From: Proteiniphilum propionicum
GTDB taxonomy: Bacteria > Bacteroidota > Bacteroidia > Bacteroidales > Dysgonomonadaceae
Direction of reading: 5' to 3'
DNA: 64,000 nt
Assembly: GCF_022267555.1 (NCBI RefSeq)
Contig: NZ_CP073586.1
Coordinates: forward strand, 806,001-870,000
The translations under genes were made by a program, and so were the position numbers. Shown here piece after piece: positions 52,699 to 62,131 of the stretch; position 1 is the first letter of the stretch, and every line of letters begins with the position of its first letter. The notes beneath the pieces were generated by a model, which searched no databases, was not told where the DNA came from, and was given only the letters and a program-made list of their open reading frames with translations.

Positions 52699-54552
52699 AT
52701 GAAGAAGTTTATTTCACTGTTTTTGTCCATTTTTGCAGGAATTGCCATTTTTGCCCAAGCACAGCCTGAGGCCTTCAAATTTGCACTTATAACCGACACA
52801 CACATTGGAAGCCCTGATAATAATGAAGACCTTTTCCGTACAGTGAAGGATATAAATTCACAAAAGGATATTGCTTTCGTGATTGTCTCGGGAGATGTGA
52901 CCGAATTCGGTTCCTATAACGAATTACGAATGGCAAAATGCCTGCTGGATGATCTGGATGTGCCGTGGCATATCCTGCCGGGGAATCACGATTCCAACTG
53001 GTCGGAGAGCGGGACAAACGATTTTTTGAGGGTGTTCGGAAATGAAACGTTTGGTTTTGATTACAACGGTTATAAGTTCATCGGACTTGCTTCCGGTCCT
53101 AATATGCGAATGGGGCCCGGGCAGATACCACGTGAAAACCTTACATGGTTTTTTAAAGAGTTAAAGAAAACCAACACCAATACACCTATTATCTACGTAA
53201 ATCATTACCCCATGGATAATTCACTTAACAACTGGTACGAGGTGATGGATGCTTTGCGTCCCTACAATGTTCAGTTGATGCTTTGCGGGCATGGACATAC
53301 CAATAAAGCAATGAATTTTGAAGGCGTGCAGGCTGCTATGTGCCGATCCAACCTTCGTGCAAAAGAGGATTATGGCGGCTACAATATAATAACAGTCAAC
53401 CCGGGAGAGGTTTCTTTGCAGGAGCGGATTGTCTCCGGAGAAACTCGTGCTCCGTGGCTCTCCTGTTCAACACATGGCCGTCCACGGTGGGAAAGCGATT
53501 CTCCCAGGCCCGGCTACAGCATTAACATAAACCATCGTCACGTAAAAGAGGCTTGGAGCATACAGGAGGAAAGTGATATGGGCAGCGGTATGTTCATCCA
53601 TGAAGGAGTGTTGATTTACACCAACACTGCCGGAGAGATAAAAGCTGCGAATAGTGCTGACGGCCAGACTATATGGATCTTTAACACCGGAGGTAAAATT
53701 TACTCCACCCCCACGGTATACAAGAACAAAGTATGGTGTGCTTCTTCCGACTCTTACCTGTACGGACTTGATGTGCGAAACGGTAAGCAGTTATTTAAAC
53801 TAAAAAACGACAAGCCGGTGGTCTCATCTGCCGCTTGTGCAGATAATATGGTAATGATTGCCGGTGGCGACGGTTGTTGCCGGGCATGGGACGTAAACAC
53901 AGGAAAACTCCGTTGGAAGTTCGACAGTGTTGAAAACTTTGTAGTGACACGTCCGCAAATAATAGAGGCCCTGCTATTTTTCGGAAGCTGGGGAAATGAG
54001 TTTTACGCAATAGATATCAAAACCGGCAACTCACGGTGGATCTGGAGCAACGGGCATACTAACAGAATGCTGTCACCTGCACAGGTTGTTCCCGTAATTA
54101 CACACGGGCGTATTTATCTTGCCTCTCCTGACAGATTCATGACTGTGCTGGCAGAAAAAACGGGAGAGGTAATATGGCGGTACAACGATCCGGAGCAACG
54201 GGTACGCGAATCGATTGGAATTTCTGAAGATGGCAACACGGTGTATGCCAAAACAATGGATGGAAATATTATTGCTATTGATGCAACCGTTCCGGAAAGG
54301 AGGGTGAAATGGGTTTCATCGGGTGAAGATATGGGTTACGAACTTACCCCCACACCGGTTGTGGAGAAAAACGGAGTTGTTTACGCTCCCACCGACAAAG
54401 GGCTGATCTACGCTTATCGCGCATCTGATGGCACCTTTTTATGGAAGTACCGCATCTCAAGCGGACTGATTAACATGATCCTGCCCACAGAGAAAGGCGA
54501 ACTATATGTCTCTTCAATGGATGGGAAGCTAGTGAAGTTAACGGTTTTATAG
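52699..54552 (+). CDS. Secreted metallophosphoesterase with PQQ-type beta-propeller
   Basis: 617 residues with a signal peptide (MKKFISLFLSIFAGIAIFAQ). The calcineurin-like phosphoesterase domain (about 25-240) shows every metal motif: LITDTHIGSP, VIVSGDVTEFG, LPGNHDSNW, YVNHYPMD and MLCGHGHTNK. The C-terminal half (about 290-615) is a beta-propeller with repeats such as SYLYGLDVRNGKQLFKLKND and CCRAWDVNTGKLRWKFDS. The propeller lacks evidence of a PQQ cofactor and probably binds a substrate or protein. A fused phosphoesterase-propeller is unusual enough to note; the substrate is unknown. Its neighbour is the secreted esterase gene. Confidence 0.9.
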   Translation: MKKFISLFLSIFAGIAIFAQAQPEAFKFALITDTHIGSPDNNEDLFRTVKDINSQKDIAFVIVSGDVTEFGSYNELRMAKCLLDDLDVPWHILPGNHDSNWSESGTNDFLRVFGNETFGFDYNGYKFIGLASGPNMRMGPGQIPRENLTWFFKELKKTNTNTPIIYVNHYPMDNSLNNWYEVMDALRPYNVQLMLCGHGHTNKAMNFEGVQAAMCRSNLRAKEDYGGYNIITVNPGEVSLQERIVSGETRAPWLSCSTHGRPRWESDSPRPGYSININHRHVKEAWSIQEESDMGSGMFIHEGVLIYTNTAGEIKAANSADGQTIWIFNTGGKIYSTPTVYKNKVWCASSDSYLYGLDVRNGKQLFKLKNDKPVVSSAACADNMVMIAGGDGCCRAWDVNTGKLRWKFDSVENFVVTRPQIIEALLFFGSWGNEFYAIDIKTGNSRWIWSNGHTNRMLSPAQVVPVITHGRIYLASPDRFMTVLAEKTGEVIWRYNDPEQRVRESIGISEDGNTVYAKTMDGNIIAIDATVPERRVKWVSSGEDMGYELTPTPVVEKNGVVYAPTDKGLIYAYRASDGTFLWKYRISSGLINMILPTEKGELYVSSMDGKLVKLTVL

Positions 54553-54661
54553 CGTGGCACCCAGGCTGCTTCCTTCAATACAAAATTTAGCGGGAACGAT
54601 GCTCTGCAGTTCTCCCATCATACCATTAGCAATCTCTGGCACGATACTATAGATGCTATAG

Positions 54662-55954
54662 TTATCTTTTTACGTTTCTGAACATTTTAACGATTCGTTC
54701 AACACCTTTAACAAGCTTGTCTGCTTCCTCTTTTGTGTTGTAGAAGGCAAAGGAAGCTCGTACGGTTCCCTCTATGCCAAGCTCATGCATAAGGGGTTCT
54801 GCACAGTGGTGCCCTGTTCTTACCGCTATACCCATCTTATCCAACAATGTACCTATATCGTATGGGTGAATACCATCCACCAGAAACGAGATCACACTGC
54901 TTTTCTCTCCGGCATTGCCTATTATACGTAGTCCCGGTATGGATAGTAGTTTTTCAGTTGCATATTGCAGTAACTCATGTTCATATGCGGCTATCTTATC
55001 TATTCCGATTGAAGTGAGATAGTCAAGAGCGGCAGCCAGGGCCGCTGTTCCCACAAAATCGGGTGTCCCGGCCTCAAATTTAAAGGGCAGGCTGTTGAAG
55101 GTGGTTTTATCAAAAGAAACGCTTTCAATCATCTCACCTCCCCCCTGGTATGGAGGAAGATCATTTAACCACCGCTCTTTACCATACAATACCCCTACAC
55201 CGGTAGGGCCGTATATCTTGTGTGAAGAGAAGACCAGAAAATCACAATCGAGCTGCTGTACATCAACCCTGCAGTGCTGTACAGACTGGGCTGCATCAAT
55301 AAGTACAGGCACGTTTTGTGCATGCGAAAGCTTTACTATCTTATCTACAGGATTAATTGTACCTAAAACATTGGAAACATGTGTTACAGAGACAAGCCTG
55401 GTACGAGGCGTTATCATTCTCGACAGTTCATCCGTCAGCAGCTCGCCATCAGCGTTTATTGGGGCCACTTTCAGCTTCAACCCGTAATAATCGCACTGCA
55501 TCTGCCAAGGAACAATGTTGGAATGATGTTCCATTGCGGTAATCAAAATTTCATCACCCTCCTTGCAGAATTTACGGCAAAAAGAGGAAGCGACTAAATT
55601 TATCGATTCGGTTGCTCCACGCGTAAACACAATCTCGTTGGAAGAAGCTGCGTTGATAAATTTCTGTACCGTTCTCCTTGAGGCCTCATGTTCATCGGTA
55701 GCTGCCTGGCTAAGAAAATGCACCCCCCTGTGTACATTGGCGTTTTCGAGACAGTACATTTTAGTGATCTTGTCTATCACACACTGAGGCTTTTGCGTTG
55801 TTGCCGCATTATCCAGATAGACCAGTGGATTCCCGAATACTTCACGTGAAAGTATCGGGAAATCGTCGCGTATCTTGTATATATCAGCTTTATTCAAATT
55901 ACTCCTCTTTTCAACATTACTATCAACTATTTGCATACATTGCAGTTCCCGCAT
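54662..55954 (-). CDS. sufS: SufS-type cysteine desulfurase
   Basis: PLP enzyme that takes sulfur from cysteine for Fe-S cluster assembly; 430 residues. Motifs are YLDNAATTQKPQCVID, FTRGATESINLVA, ITAMEHHSNIVPWQ and VFSSHKIYGPTGVGVLYGKE (PLP lysine). The active cysteine is in RTGHHCAEPLMHELG (SufS type). It overlaps the end of sufD by 28 bp, so translation is coupled. The start could be residue 7 (55936). SufE or SufU partners are not seen in the window. Confidence 0.95.
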   Translation of the reverse strand: MRELQCMQIVDSNVEKRSNLNKADIYKIRDDFPILSREVFGNPLVYLDNAATTQKPQCVIDKITKMYCLENANVHRGVHFLSQAATDEHEASRRTVQKFINAASSNEIVFTRGATESINLVASSFCRKFCKEGDEILITAMEHHSNIVPWQMQCDYYGLKLKVAPINADGELLTDELSRMITPRTRLVSVTHVSNVLGTINPVDKIVKLSHAQNVPVLIDAAQSVQHCRVDVQQLDCDFLVFSSHKIYGPTGVGVLYGKERWLNDLPPYQGGGEMIESVSFDKTTFNSLPFKFEAGTPDFVGTAALAAALDYLTSIGIDKIAAYEHELLQYATEKLLSIPGLRIIGNAGEKSSVISFLVDGIHPYDIGTLLDKMGIAVRTGHHCAEPLMHELGIEGTVRASFAFYNTKEEADKLVKGVERIVKMFRNVKR

Positions 55955-57267
55955 CGCATCAGTTCGCCCCTGAAACGCTTATCAATAAGGTTAACCAGCC
56001 TCTCCTGAAGTGTTTCAATACGTATAAGATCCACCACATCACGAGTAAAAGCCACCATCAGCAGAAGTCGCGCCTCTTCTTTGTCTATTCCCCTTGCGCG
56101 CATGTAGAACAGCGCTTCATCATCTAAATGGCCTGTAGTAAGTCCGTGAGAACATTTTACATCATCAGCATATATTTCAAGCTGTGGCTTTGAGTACATT
56201 CTGGCATCTTCAGATGCGCACAGATTCCTGTTAGTCTGGTAAGCCTGCGTTTTTTGGGCATCTCTCTCCACCAATATCTTTCCGCAGAAAACCCCTGTCG
56301 ATTTATCCTGCAAAACAGTTTTAAAAAGTTCGTTGCTCGTACAGTTAGGAACGGAGTGATCAAGAAAAGCGAAATTATCGATATGCTGTGATTTATCGCA
56401 TATGGCAAGTCCTCCCGCGTGTGCTTCGGCATGTTCGCCCAGAATGCGGTACCGATAGTTGTTACGGGTATATCCGTTATGGAGGGTAATACCGCTTGTA
56501 ACAACATTGGATTTCTCTTTCTGTTCACTGAACAGGTTGTTCAGGCGGGTCACCTTCACTGAGTTTTCCTCAAGCTCATACATATCCACTTGTGCAGACA
56601 CATCGGCAAAGATCTCTGTAACCTGCGTCACCACAAAATTAACATCGTCAACCGTATGATCACACACCAGCAGTTTCACGTGTGCATTCTCTTCCGCAAT
56701 AATCAATATTCTCCTGTTCACATTCAGATCTACGCCTCCGCGTAATATATTGATAAGCTGCAAAGGTTTATCAACAGAAACATTTTTAGGAACATATACT
56801 ACAAATCCATCCTGAGCAAACATAGTGTTGTATGCCACAACACCATTATCCGAGTAGTCTGCAATTTTCGCATAATATTTTTCAAACTGTTCGGGATAAT
56901 TAACAGAAAAAACCTGCAAACTGCCTACAAAAACACCTTCCGGTAAAAACTCCAAATGCTGGTTTTTATCGTAATACCTGTCGTTTATAAGAAAATATAG
57001 GTTTGTAGAGAGGTTGGGCACATCGCATTTGAAGGCATCGTAAGGATTAACCGGAATAGGAATATTCCGTAGGTTCAAACCTAAATCAGCATCAAAAGCT
57101 CGTGCAATATTCGAGTGTTTGTAATCTTCATTCTGTGAAGTGGGAAATCCAATATTCTTAAAGGTTTCAAAAGCAGCATCTCGGTAACTGTTCATCGCCT
57201 CTGAGGAATATCTGTCCAGCTCACTCCTGTATTGTTCAAACAGATCTATATATTGTTGTTCAATCAT
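55927..57267 (-). CDS. sufD: Fe-S cluster assembly protein SufD
   Basis: Scaffold subunit of the SufBCD complex; 446 residues. The family features are ISLEEPLQ-like strand repeats (QLINILRGGVDLNVNRRILI) in a right-handed beta-helix, and the C-terminal IYADDVKCSHGLTTGHLDDE with ALFYMRARGIDKEEARLLLM. It starts 2 bp after the end of sufC and overlaps sufS. No SufB is encoded beside it. Confidence 0.94.
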   Translation of the reverse strand: MIEQQYIDLFEQYRSELDRYSSEAMNSYRDAAFETFKNIGFPTSQNEDYKHSNIARAFDADLGLNLRNIPIPVNPYDAFKCDVPNLSTNLYFLINDRYYDKNQHLEFLPEGVFVGSLQVFSVNYPEQFEKYYAKIADYSDNGVVAYNTMFAQDGFVVYVPKNVSVDKPLQLINILRGGVDLNVNRRILIIAEENAHVKLLVCDHTVDDVNFVVTQVTEIFADVSAQVDMYELEENSVKVTRLNNLFSEQKEKSNVVTSGITLHNGYTRNNYRYRILGEHAEAHAGGLAICDKSQHIDNFAFLDHSVPNCTSNELFKTVLQDKSTGVFCGKILVERDAQKTQAYQTNRNLCASEDARMYSKPQLEIYADDVKCSHGLTTGHLDDEALFYMRARGIDKEEARLLLMVAFTRDVVDLIRIETLQERLVNLIDKRFRGELMRCGNCNVCK

Positions 57268-57269
57268 TT

Positions 57270-58031
57270 TTACAGATGGGTTTTGGGATATGGAGTTATC
57301 AGCCAGTCATAGCCTCTTTTTTCGAGTTCGAGGGCTAAATCGGGGCCTCCTGATTTAACAATCTTACCCGCATACAGCACATGCACAAAATCTGGTTTGA
57401 TATATTCAAGCAAGCGTTGGTAGTGAGTGATAAGAATGGTTGCATTCTCTTTGGTCTGGTGCTTATTCACACCGTCAGCAACTACCCTCAACGCATCAAT
57501 ATCAAGTCCTGAGTCGGTCTCATCAAGAATAGACAAGAGTGGGTTTATCATAGCCATCTGAAAAATTTCATTTTTCTTTTTTTCTCCACCTGAAAACCCC
57601 TCGTTTACCGAGCGGTTAACCAGCTGGCTGTCCATTCCCAACAACTCTCTCTTATCGCGCATCAGTTTCAGAAAATCGGAAGCAGTAATCGGCTGTTCAT
57701 TCCTATATTTCCTTTGTTCATTAACAGCAGCACGCATGAAATTAACCATGCTCACACCGGGTATCTCAACCGGGTACTGAAAACTAAGGAATATTCCCTC
57801 ACGTGCACGATCCTCGGGTTCCATATCGAGTAGATCTTTACCATTGAAAATTATACTGCCCCGGGTAACTTCATACTTGGGATTTCCGGCGAGCACAGAC
57901 GCAAGGGTACTTTTCCCTGAACCATTAGGTCCCATAATAGCATGAACCTCGCCGGGTTTTACTTCCAGATCTACACCTTTTAATATCTCTTTATCTTCTA
58001 CTATCGCATGCAGATTCTTTATCTTTAACAT
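57270..58031 (-). CDS. sufC: Fe-S assembly ATPase SufC
   Basis: ABC-type ATPase of the SufBCD complex; 253 residues from ATG 58031 (MLKIKNLHAIVEDKEILKGV). Walker A is GPNGSGKSTLASVLAGNP. The signature-like region is VNEGFSGGEKKKNEIFQMAM, with SILDETDSGLDIDALRVVAD and a late TILITHYQRLLEYI. The frame is open 58 codons upstream, but those residues have no homology. It is the first gene of a sufC-sufD-sufS transcript. The 214 bp before it contains no sufB. Confidence 0.96.
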   Translation of the reverse strand: MLKIKNLHAIVEDKEILKGVDLEVKPGEVHAIMGPNGSGKSTLASVLAGNPKYEVTRGSIIFNGKDLLDMEPEDRAREGIFLSFQYPVEIPGVSMVNFMRAAVNEQRKYRNEQPITASDFLKLMRDKRELLGMDSQLVNRSVNEGFSGGEKKKNEIFQMAMINPLLSILDETDSGLDIDALRVVADGVNKHQTKENATILITHYQRLLEYIKPDFVHVLYAGKIVKSGGPDLALELEKRGYDWLITPYPKTHL

Positions 58032-58245
58032 ATTTGTAATCACGTGTAATATTATTAAATAGGCTGCTCTATTTAACGCCGCCCTAAAATAGTTTATTTG
58101 ATAATACGAGTATGACAACAATTGCCACACAAGGATAGAATTCTCGAGACTGATAACAAACGATCCTCCTGAAATGTTTGATTTGTGCCTTAAATAATTG
58201 CTCACCCATTATACTAAATCGGGAACCGTCTCCTTTTCAACGCAC

Positions 58246-59025
58246 CTATCCCTTTTCATCTTCGGCAATTATATCTTCCGCCTCCTTTATCTTCTTAAAC
58301 AGATCAGATGCGAACACAAAATCGTTAAGCTTTACGTTATCAGCATCCATTATTTCCGACCTGTTTCCTTCCCACTCCTTTACCCCTTCATTGATAAAAA
58401 TAACATTGTCTCCAATATTAATTACCGAATTCATATCATGAGATACAACTATTGTTGTCATTGAAAAATCTGTTGTGATATCATGAATCAGCTCGTCTAT
58501 AAGCTGAGATGTTTTCGGATCGAGCCCCGAATTAGGTTCATCGCAGAAAAGATATTTCGGATTCAAGGCAATTGCTCTCGCAATAGCCACCCTTTTCTTC
58601 ATTCCTCCGCTTATCTCTGAAGGATAAAGGCTGGCTGCATTAAGCAGATTGACTCTCTCGAGGCAAAATTCTGCACGTTTTTTGCGCTCACGCTTATTCT
58701 TCCTGGAAAACATATCAAGCGGAAACATCACATTCTCAAGCACTGTCTTTGAATCAAACAGTGCTGCTCCCTGAAAAAGCATTCCAATATCGCGACGAAG
58801 TCGACGAACCTCACCTGGTTTCATGCCGATGAAATTCTTTCCATCATAACATATCTCTCCAGATGTAGGAGTAATTAATCCGACAAGGCATTTAAGCAGA
58901 ATCGTTTTCCCCGATCCGCTTTTCCCGATGATCATATTAACTTCTCCCTTATAAAAGGTAGTATTTATATTGTTAAGAACAACGTCGCCGTCAAACTCTT
59001 TTGTAAGATTTTTTATTTCTATCAT
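58246..59025 (-). CDS. mlaF: MlaF-like ABC transporter ATP-binding protein
   Basis: ATPase of a phospholipid (Mla-type) transporter; 259 residues. Walker A is IIGKSGSGKTILLKCLVG, the signature EISGGMKKRVAIARAIA, and Walker B LFCDEPNSGLDPKTS. MTTIVVSHDMNSV is the H-loop. The high similarity of ISGGMKKR and PNSGLDP to MlaF, plus the upstream MlaE-like permease (12 bp away), support the call. In Bacteroidota the pair works with an MCE protein encoded elsewhere; none is in the window. Confidence 0.93.
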   Translation of the reverse strand: MIEIKNLTKEFDGDVVLNNINTTFYKGEVNMIIGKSGSGKTILLKCLVGLITPTSGEICYDGKNFIGMKPGEVRRLRRDIGMLFQGAALFDSKTVLENVMFPLDMFSRKNKRERKKRAEFCLERVNLLNAASLYPSEISGGMKKRVAIARAIALNPKYLFCDEPNSGLDPKTSQLIDELIHDITTDFSMTTIVVSHDMNSVINIGDNVIFINEGVKEWEGNRSEIMDADNVKLNDFVFASDLFKKIKEAEDIIAEDEKG

Positions 59026-59037
59026 ACAGCCATTCCT

Positions 59038-59787
59038 TTACCCCAACACCAACTGCGTAAACACTAAGTCGGTAACAAGAATCAAAACGCTGTTTATCAC
59101 CACCGAATTGGTACTGGCCTGCCCCACCTCTAGAGCGCCACCTTTTGCTGTGTACCCAAAATAGGCTGCCACAGATGCAATTATGAAACCAAAAAGCATC
59201 GATTTAAAAATGGAATACCAGATAAGTGACTCTCTAAAAAATGCCTGAATTCCATATACATAAGTATCAACTGATGGTATCCCCAGAACAATACATATGA
59301 CATATCCTCCAAACATTCCCGTAAACATGCTAAAAACGACCAACACTGGCATAAATGCAACAAATGATGCTATCTTTGGCAATATCAGGTAATTTGCAGA
59401 GTTAACTCCCATTATTTCAAGTGCGTCAATCTGCTCGGTGATGCGCATTGTTCCAATTTCAGAGGCTACATTAGAACCCACCTTGCCAGAAAGGATAAGG
59501 CACATAATGGTGGAGGAAAATTCCAGCAGAATAATCTCTCTCGATACAACACCCACGGTAAACCTCGGCAGCATAGGTGAGTCGATATTCAAAGCTATCT
59601 GCAGAACAATAACAGCTCCTATAAAAAAAGAGATAATAACCACAATCCAGATAGAGCTGACACCCAGCTGATAAACTCCTTTCATGAACTCTTTCATGAA
59701 CTCTCTAATTCTATCCGGCACTGACAATACTTTCTTCATCAGCAACGCGTATTCCCCTACACTTTCTATTGAACTGATAAAACTCAT
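59038..59787 (-). CDS. mlaE: MlaE-like ABC transporter permease
   Basis: Integral inner-membrane permease of the Mla/MCE system; 249 residues. Hydrophobic helices fill most of the protein after a short N-terminal amphipathic part. Conserved features are SSTIMCLILSGKVGSNVASE, GTMRITEQIDALEIMGVN and a C-terminal GGALEVGQASTNSVVINSVL. These match the MlaE/YrbE family. It precedes mlaF by 12 bp, so they form an operon. A -7 element lies 30 bp upstream. Confidence 0.94.
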   Translation of the reverse strand: MSFISSIESVGEYALLMKKVLSVPDRIREFMKEFMKGVYQLGVSSIWIVVIISFFIGAVIVLQIALNIDSPMLPRFTVGVVSREIILLEFSSTIMCLILSGKVGSNVASEIGTMRITEQIDALEIMGVNSANYLILPKIASFVAFMPVLVVFSMFTGMFGGYVICIVLGIPSVDTYVYGIQAFFRESLIWYSIFKSMLFGFIIASVAAYFGYTAKGGALEVGQASTNSVVINSVLILVTDLVFTQLVLG

Positions 59788-59816
59788 GTGCCTTTTTCGT
59801 TCGCTAATTATTTTTG

Positions 59817-59824
59817 CAAAGATA
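59817..59824 (-). promoter_or_regulatory. -7 element upstream of mlaE-mlaF
   Basis: TATCTTTG on the minus strand (59824 to 59817) matches the -7 consensus. TTTG at 59851-59848 is 23 bases away, slightly long. Leader about 25 bases. Confidence 0.5.
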
Positions 59825-59844
59825 AATAAAATTATTACTGCGAC

Positions 59845-61392
59845 TTACAAATCTTTCAGCAAGACATCATTTTTGTCATCGAACATACTTTTACGGGTAT
59901 TCTCCAAAGCGTTCCAGTGATCCCGAAACTCCTCTTCTATATCTATCATGAAATCTTCCGATCCATGCTTATCAAGTTTTGAAATCAGGAGGTTCACCGT
60001 AATCTTATTAATATCGAATGCGGGCTGGTATGCGGGCACTCGCTCATCTGACGCTGAAGGAGTGATTGAGATAATTTTCAGTTCAAGCAGTTCATTCAAG
60101 ATGTCGTTTGTAAGCCGCACCGGCACCTTGCACCACACCGAAAGGTGATCAGCAGTAAGTGGTGGTTTCCCCTCAGCAAAACGTTGAACTATCTCAGTGG
60201 TGATCATAAGCGTGAAAAAATCTTTATATCTGCGGCTAATATTTCGCGTCTCCTTCTCGAAAGAGAATTTCCTTACATTTTGTGCTGCATAGGATATCTC
60301 TGCGCCAATAAGAACAATAAACCACGATGTCTGAATCCAGAGCAACATTAGAGGGATAGCGGCAAATGTACCGTAAATGGCATTATAGCGGGTAATCCAC
60401 AACTGACCGCTCAAATAGAGCATCTGAAAAAACTGAAATGCTGTCCCCGCAATTATTCCTGCAAGCAAAGCATTAGTAAATTTCACTTTTGTATTCGGCA
60501 AAAATTTGTAAAGTACAGTAATCAGAAGAATGATTAAAACAAAGGGTACAATATTCAGCAGGCGGGGTATAACAGGATACAATATATAGATAATCTTCAA
60601 CGTATTGTTTTGAGGATAGCTGATGATACTCAAGGTATTGGCAAGAACAAAAAATATTGGCATCAGCAGTATAAACGCGGAATAATCGGTCACTTTCCGC
60701 GCAATACTTCTTCCTTTAGGCACCTGCCAGATTTTATTCAGGTTATTTTCAATATCACCGAAAAGGAGAATTATAGTATATAGAAACAACATAATACCCA
60801 CTCCTGCAAATATTCCCCCACCCTTCGCCTCTTCTAACGACTTTTTAATAAGCAGAAACAGCAGGTTCAGAAACTCGCGGGTTCTCTCCTCTGCGGTCGC
60901 ATTTTCTCCGGGTATAGCGGTAGTTATATCGGCTGAACCGGGGGTACCAGTGATATTTGAATTTCCTAAGTGTACCTGAACAGCGTTCACACTGTCGCTT
61001 GGTGTTTCGGGGATGGGTACTATTACCTCACTATGATGAACATCGCCAAGCATGAAGTTAAAGATACTGCTCTCCATTATATTCTCTATTCCAAATCCAC
61101 GAGCAATGGCAAAAATTACTGCCAGCAACGGAACTATAGAGAGTAAAGTTCTGTATGTAAGCGACCGGGAACTGGCAGCAATATCAAGCTCCTGCACATT
61201 ACGGACAGTTAGCATAACCGTCTTTATGGAATCATAAAGAATATTTTTTTTATTTGAAAGGGTTTCGGGATTCTGACGCCATATATCGAACGACAAAAAT
61301 TGGATCAGTTTTTTTATCCTGATCCTTAAAAGATCGAGTCTGCCGGGTTTTTCCTCCTCTTCGCGATCGTATCTTTTGTTTTTTTTTGCCAT
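59845..61392 (-). CDS. YihY/BrkB-family inner-membrane protein
   Basis: 515 residues. The N-terminal cytoplasmic part is basic (to about 45). The BrkB domain (about 60-400) contains about six membrane helices, with SRSLTYRTLLSIVPLLAVIF typical of the family and NAIYGTFAAIPLMLLWIQTS later. Between the first and second helices lies a polar insert of about 60 residues rich in T, S, P and A (about 115-175). The C-terminal 100 residues look like a winged helix (FAEGKPPLTADHLSVWCKVP) and are cytoplasmic. Function of the family is unsettled; the old RNase BN name is not supported. Confidence 0.88.
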   Translation of the reverse strand: MAKKNKRYDREEEEKPGRLDLLRIRIKKLIQFLSFDIWRQNPETLSNKKNILYDSIKTVMLTVRNVQELDIAASSRSLTYRTLLSIVPLLAVIFAIARGFGIENIMESSIFNFMLGDVHHSEVIVPIPETPSDSVNAVQVHLGNSNITGTPGSADITTAIPGENATAEERTREFLNLLFLLIKKSLEEAKGGGIFAGVGIMLFLYTIILLFGDIENNLNKIWQVPKGRSIARKVTDYSAFILLMPIFFVLANTLSIISYPQNNTLKIIYILYPVIPRLLNIVPFVLIILLITVLYKFLPNTKVKFTNALLAGIIAGTAFQFFQMLYLSGQLWITRYNAIYGTFAAIPLMLLWIQTSWFIVLIGAEISYAAQNVRKFSFEKETRNISRRYKDFFTLMITTEIVQRFAEGKPPLTADHLSVWCKVPVRLTNDILNELLELKIISITPSASDERVPAYQPAFDINKITVNLLISKLDKHGSEDFMIDIEEEFRDHWNALENTRKSMFDDKNDVLLKDL

Positions 61393-61410
61393 TTTTTTTC
61401 TTAATAAAAA

Positions 61411-61771
61411 AGCAGCTGGCCTGTAAGCCGGGTTCTGTATCCCGAAGAGTCGGGATGTCTGTCATTTATCTGCGGATAAGTGTCGCCACTCTCCTTTAGC
61501 GGCCTACCCCTCGGCATCGGGCGAGCAACCCTACATATCCGATATACATGGCCTTGCAACCCATAACACGTACGGCATGCTGCATTGCTGCAACATCCGG
61601 TGAGCTCTTACCTCACCTTTTCACCCTTACCCGCGGCATAAAACCCGAGCGGTTATTTTCTGTTACGCTTAACTGCCCTCACGAACAGCTTCCCGTTAGG
61701 AAGTATGGTGCTCTGCGTTGCCCGGACTTTCCTCCACGACGTTAAAAGTCGCAGCGACAAACCGACCTGCT
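61411..61771 (-). ncRNA. rnpB: RNase P RNA (type A)
   Basis: Catalytic RNA that removes 5' leaders from tRNA precursors. On the minus strand the universally conserved GAGGAAAGTCCGGGC is present near 61735. The 5' GCAGGTCGG and the 3' complement, ending CCCGGCTTACAGGCCAGCTG, close the P1-P4 core. A run of T follows (61410-61406). The 5' end is inferred from a -7 element at 61786-61779. Length about 360 nt, normal for type A. Ends are approximate by a few bases. Confidence 0.93.
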
Positions 61772-61778
61772 GCAATTG

Positions 61779-61786
61779 CAAAAGTA
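61779..61786 (-). promoter_or_regulatory. -7 element of rnpB
   Basis: TACTTTTG on the minus strand (61786 to 61779) lies 7-8 bases upstream of the predicted RNase P RNA 5' end, as expected for a -7 box. No clear -33. Confidence 0.6.
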
Positions 61787-62124
61787 ATACTAAATTAGCG
61801 ATTTAACCCTATTTCTTGAGGTTTTTTACATTTCAGAATATGATTTAAGATTTAGATTCTTTTCTCAAACCAGCAGTATGGCAAAAAAGTTTCAACATAT
61901 CACGCAATTCAATACCCAATAGCAGATGGCCAGGTAATAAAATACCGCGATACGCCGCATAATCGATTAACTGCAAATATAACAGGCCAGAATAAAGGCA
62001 AATATCCCTTTTCGCTGATTATATGGCGATTAAGCAAGCACCCGCCAAAGGGTTATTAAATTATACGCTGCTTTCCGTTATAGGATGAAGGACGCACAAA
62101 AGTAACAGCCAAAGGATTATTAAA
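61787..62124. other. Intergenic region between LytTR gene and rnpB
   Basis: About 340 bp without a gene. It contains the first unit of the tandem repeat described at 62045-62131; the remainder is A/T-rich and unremarkable. Confidence 0.4.
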
Positions 62125-62131
62125 TTACACG
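62045..62131. repeat. 24-bp repeat duplicating the LytTR gene stop region
   Basis: Units at 62045-62068 and 62108-62131 share GCCAAAGG and TTATTAAATTA, with two mismatches in 24 and period 63. The second unit spans the LytTR stop codon (62127-62125). This repeats the arrangement seen at infC. Confidence 0.75.

Noticed and set aside
59845-61392. RNase BN
   Set aside because: Historical mislabel of the YihY/BrkB family; no nuclease motif is present.
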